A stretch of DNA of 7,445 bases. Source: Arcobacter sp. (GTDB lineage: Bacteria; Campylobacterota; Campylobacteria; Campylobacterales; Arcobacteraceae). Below the pieces are notes generated by a model. That model did no database searches and was not told the origin of the DNA. It was given only the letters and a program-made list of their open reading frames with translations. The position numbers and the translations under genes were made by a program. Shown piece by piece: positions 5,893 to 7,445 of the stretch. Numbering within the stretch: the first letter of the stretch is position 1; each line of letters begins with the position of its first letter. The stretch spans positions 1 through 7,445 of the forward strand of contig DAOVXU010000078.1 in NCBI GenBank assembly GCA_030635995.1. Direction: 5' to 3'.

Positions 5893-6140
5893 TGAGTGAT
5901 ATGAGTTTAAAACAAGCTAAAGAGATAGCTGATAGATTAGAATTAGCAGAATTAAGTTTAAATACAGTTCTTACAAATGTAGAAAAATCTACAAAAGTGT
6001 TTGAAGAGGTTTTAACAGAACAAAAACATATATTAGCATCAATACCAACAATGGATACAAAACTAAATAATATGAAAATATTAGTTGGCATAAATTTTGG
6101 TTTTATAATTGGGCTATTAGTAACAAAATATTTTTTATAG
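5892..6140 (+). CDS. Small tail-anchored coiled-coil protein, partner of the ATPase
   Basis: This 82-residue protein was not recognised as a named family. Residues about 5-58 are charged with regularly spaced Leu/Ile/Val (IADRLELAELSL, VLTNVEK, VFEEVL), typical of a coiled coil. Residues 62-82 (from KILVGINFGF to LLVTKYFL) form one hydrophobic helix at the extreme C-terminus. With no signal peptide, the expected topology is tail-anchored, with the coil in the cytoplasm. Its ATG shares its first base with the ATPase stop (TAATG), and no good Shine-Dalgarno site precedes it, so translation is likely coupled and the two proteins made in fixed ratio. A second ATG at 5901 would remove only three residues. 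I infer that it docks the ATPase at the inner membrane, or is the cargo it positions; nothing in the sequence proves this. Confidence 0.72.
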   Translation: MSDMSLKQAKEIADRLELAELSLNTVLTNVEKSTKVFEEVLTEQKHILASIPTMDTKLNNMKILVGINFGFIIGLLVTKYFL

Positions 6141-6153
6141 GATTAAAATAAAT

Positions 6154-6867
6154 ATGGATAATAAACAAGAAGATATAATAAAAATGTTTAATGATATTGC
6201 GAAAACATATGATTTAGCAAATAGAATTTTAAGTATGGGGATAGATAAAACTTGGAGAAAAAAAGCTTGTAATAGAGCATTTTCTTTATATAATAAAACT
6301 CATTTGGATACAATTGTTGATGTTGCTTGTGGTACTGGTGATTTGATGATAGATTGGAAAAAAATTGCTAAAACGAATGGAATTGAAGTTGATAAAATCA
6401 TTGGTGTAGACCCAAGTGTTGGTATGATGGAAGTTGGTAAAAGTAAAATTGAAGATGGTGTTTTTATAGAAGCAGGAGCTGAGAATATGCCACTTGATGA
6501 TGAAAGTGCTGATATAATTTCAATCTCGTATGGAATAAGAAATGTTGTAAAAAGACAAGAGGGTCTAAAAGAATTTGCAAGAGTTTTAAAACCAAATGGA
6601 CTAATGGTGATTTTAGAGTTTACAAAAAATGATAAAAATACCTTAGCTGCTAATCTTACAAAATTTTATATGAATAATCTTATGCCTCATATTGGTGGGT
6701 TAGTATCAGGAAGTAAAGAGGCTTATACATATTTACCTGAATCTATTGAAGCTTTTATTACAACTGCTCAGATGATTGAAGAGTTAAAAAGTGTAGGATT
6801 GGAGCCTGTATTTGTAAAAGGATATTCGCTAGATATGTCAACAACTTTCATAGCAAGAAAAATTTAA
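6154..6867 (+). CDS. ubiE: Demethylmenaquinone / ubiquinone-precursor C-methyltransferase UbiE (MenG)
   Basis: A class I SAM-dependent methyltransferase of 237 residues, about the usual UbiE length. Family signatures are MFNDIAKTYDLANRILSMGID (11-31, the UbiE N-terminal signature), motif I VDVACGTGD (55-63, SAM binding), acidic D86 in GVDPS (ribose contact), SYGIRNV (125-131), FARVLKPNG (141-149) and YLPESIEAF (193-201). It carries out the last C-methylation of the quinone ring. Campylobacterota use menaquinone, generally made by the futalosine route, so the substrate here is most likely demethylmenaquinone; ubiquinone synthesis is not expected. It acts in the cytoplasm at the membrane face on a lipid substrate. 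The ribosome binding site AGGA (6139-6142) overlaps the TAG stop of the upstream gene and lies 11 bases before the ATG. Together with the 13-base gap, this indicates co-transcription with the ATPase pair. Confidence 0.93.
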   Translation: MDNKQEDIIKMFNDIAKTYDLANRILSMGIDKTWRKKACNRAFSLYNKTHLDTIVDVACGTGDLMIDWKKIAKTNGIEVDKIIGVDPSVGMMEVGKSKIEDGVFIEAGAENMPLDDESADIISISYGIRNVVKRQEGLKEFARVLKPNGLMVILEFTKNDKNTLAANLTKFYMNNLMPHIGGLVSGSKEAYTYLPESIEAFITTAQMIEELKSVGLEPVFVKGYSLDMSTTFIARKI

Positions 6868-6869
6868 AC

Positions 6870-7445
6870 TTGAACTCACCTCTTAGTGTAAATGAATTAA
6901 ATACTCAAATTAATGGATTACTTGAAACTACATTTTCATCTGTTTGGGTAGAGGGGGAGATCTCCAACCTAACATACCACAATAGTGGTCATATATATTT
7001 TTCTATAAAAGATGCAAAATCTACCATATCTTGTGTAATGTTTAGAGGAAATGCTCAATATTTAAAATTTAGACTTGAAGTTGGTGCAAAAATAATCATC
7101 ACTGGAAATATTACAGTATATTCTCCTCGTGGTACATATCAACTTCTATGTAATAAAATAGAACCAAGTGGTGTTGGAGCTTTAGCATTAGCATATGAAC
7201 AACTAAAAACAAAACTTCAAATAAAAGGTTATTTTAATAAATCTATTAAAAAAACTTTACCACAATATCCAGATATAATATATGTAATTACTTCAAATAC
7301 AGGTGCAGCAATTGAAGATATGAAAAAGATTTTAGCCCATCGTTATCCTTTAGCTAAAATGATTTTACTTCCAACTTTAGTTCAAGGGGTAGGAGCAAAA
7401 GAAAATATAGTAAAAAATATTAAAAAAGCTGATACTCTTTCAATT
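6870..7445 (+). CDS. xseA: Exonuclease VII large subunit XseA, N-terminal 192 residues (runs off right edge)
   Basis: XseA is the catalytic subunit of exonuclease VII, which degrades single-stranded DNA in both directions during mismatch repair and recombination, in complex with small XseB. The OB-fold DNA-binding domain is residues 1 to about 100, with VWVEGEISNLTYHNSGHIYF (25-44), FSIKD, CVMFRG and SPRGTYQL. The catalytic domain begins after ALALAYEQLKTKL (104-116): ITSNTGAAIEDMKK (140-153) matches the family's TSxTGAAxxD, and PTLVQGVGA (168-176) its PxxVQGxxA. The frame is open to the last base. I chose the TTG at 6870 as start because it yields MNSPLSVNELN, matching the usual N-terminus, and lies 2 bases after the ubiE stop. 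No in-frame ATG precedes the conserved part, and no strong Shine-Dalgarno site is present, so translation is probably coupled to ubiE and modest in level. Confidence 0.9.
   Translation, partial: MNSPLSVNELNTQINGLLETTFSSVWVEGEISNLTYHNSGHIYFSIKDAKSTISCVMFRGNAQYLKFRLEVGAKIIITGNITVYSPRGTYQLLCNKIEPSGVGALALAYEQLKTKLQIKGYFNKSIKKTLPQYPDIIYVITSNTGAAIEDMKKILAHRYPLAKMILLPTLVQGVGAKENIVKNIKKADTLSI

Overview
The window is AT-rich (about 70% or more A+T by eye). Its codon use, its promoters (TATAAT or GATAAAAT boxes inside T/A-rich DNA) and its protein sequences point to a member of the Campylobacterota, most likely an Arcobacter-like species. That placement is inferred from recognised protein families, not from a database search. 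All genes but the leftmost lie on the + strand and are closely packed. No rRNA, tRNA, CRISPR array, insertion sequence or phage gene was seen, and no gene-free stretch exceeds 300 bases.

Layout, left to right. (1) Positions 1 to about 459, minus strand: the N-terminal part of a DUF234-type protein that runs off the left edge. It lacks a convincing ATG start. (2) About 460-654: a divergent promoter region. (3) 655-2217: a DEAD-box RNA helicase with an RGG-rich tail, broken by an in-frame UGA at 1168-1170 between motifs II and III. (4) 2234-3043: an unrecognised membrane-anchored coiled-coil protein. (5) 3044-4075: an HI0933/YhiN-family flavoprotein. (6) 4145-4957: a YmdB-type metallophosphoesterase with its own promoter. 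(7) 5104-5892 and 5892-6140: a ParA/MinD-like P-loop ATPase overlapping by one base a small tail-anchored coiled-coil protein. (8) 6154-6867: the quinone methyltransferase UbiE/MenG. (9) 6870 to the right edge: the N-terminal 192 residues of the exonuclease VII large subunit, XseA.

Three transcription units are inferred: helicase, coiled-coil protein and flavoprotein (gaps of 16 and 0 bases); the phosphodiesterase, alone or reading on; and ATPase, tail-anchored protein, ubiE and xseA (1-base overlap, then gaps of 13 and 2 bases). The last unit mixes housekeeping functions, menaquinone methylation and DNA repair, with an uncharacterised ATPase/membrane pair.

Two things deserve most attention. 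One is the single UGA in an otherwise intact helicase: mutation, sequencing error or readthrough. The other is the ATPase/tail-anchored pair, the best candidate for an undescribed system here, although its function cannot be read from sequence alone.
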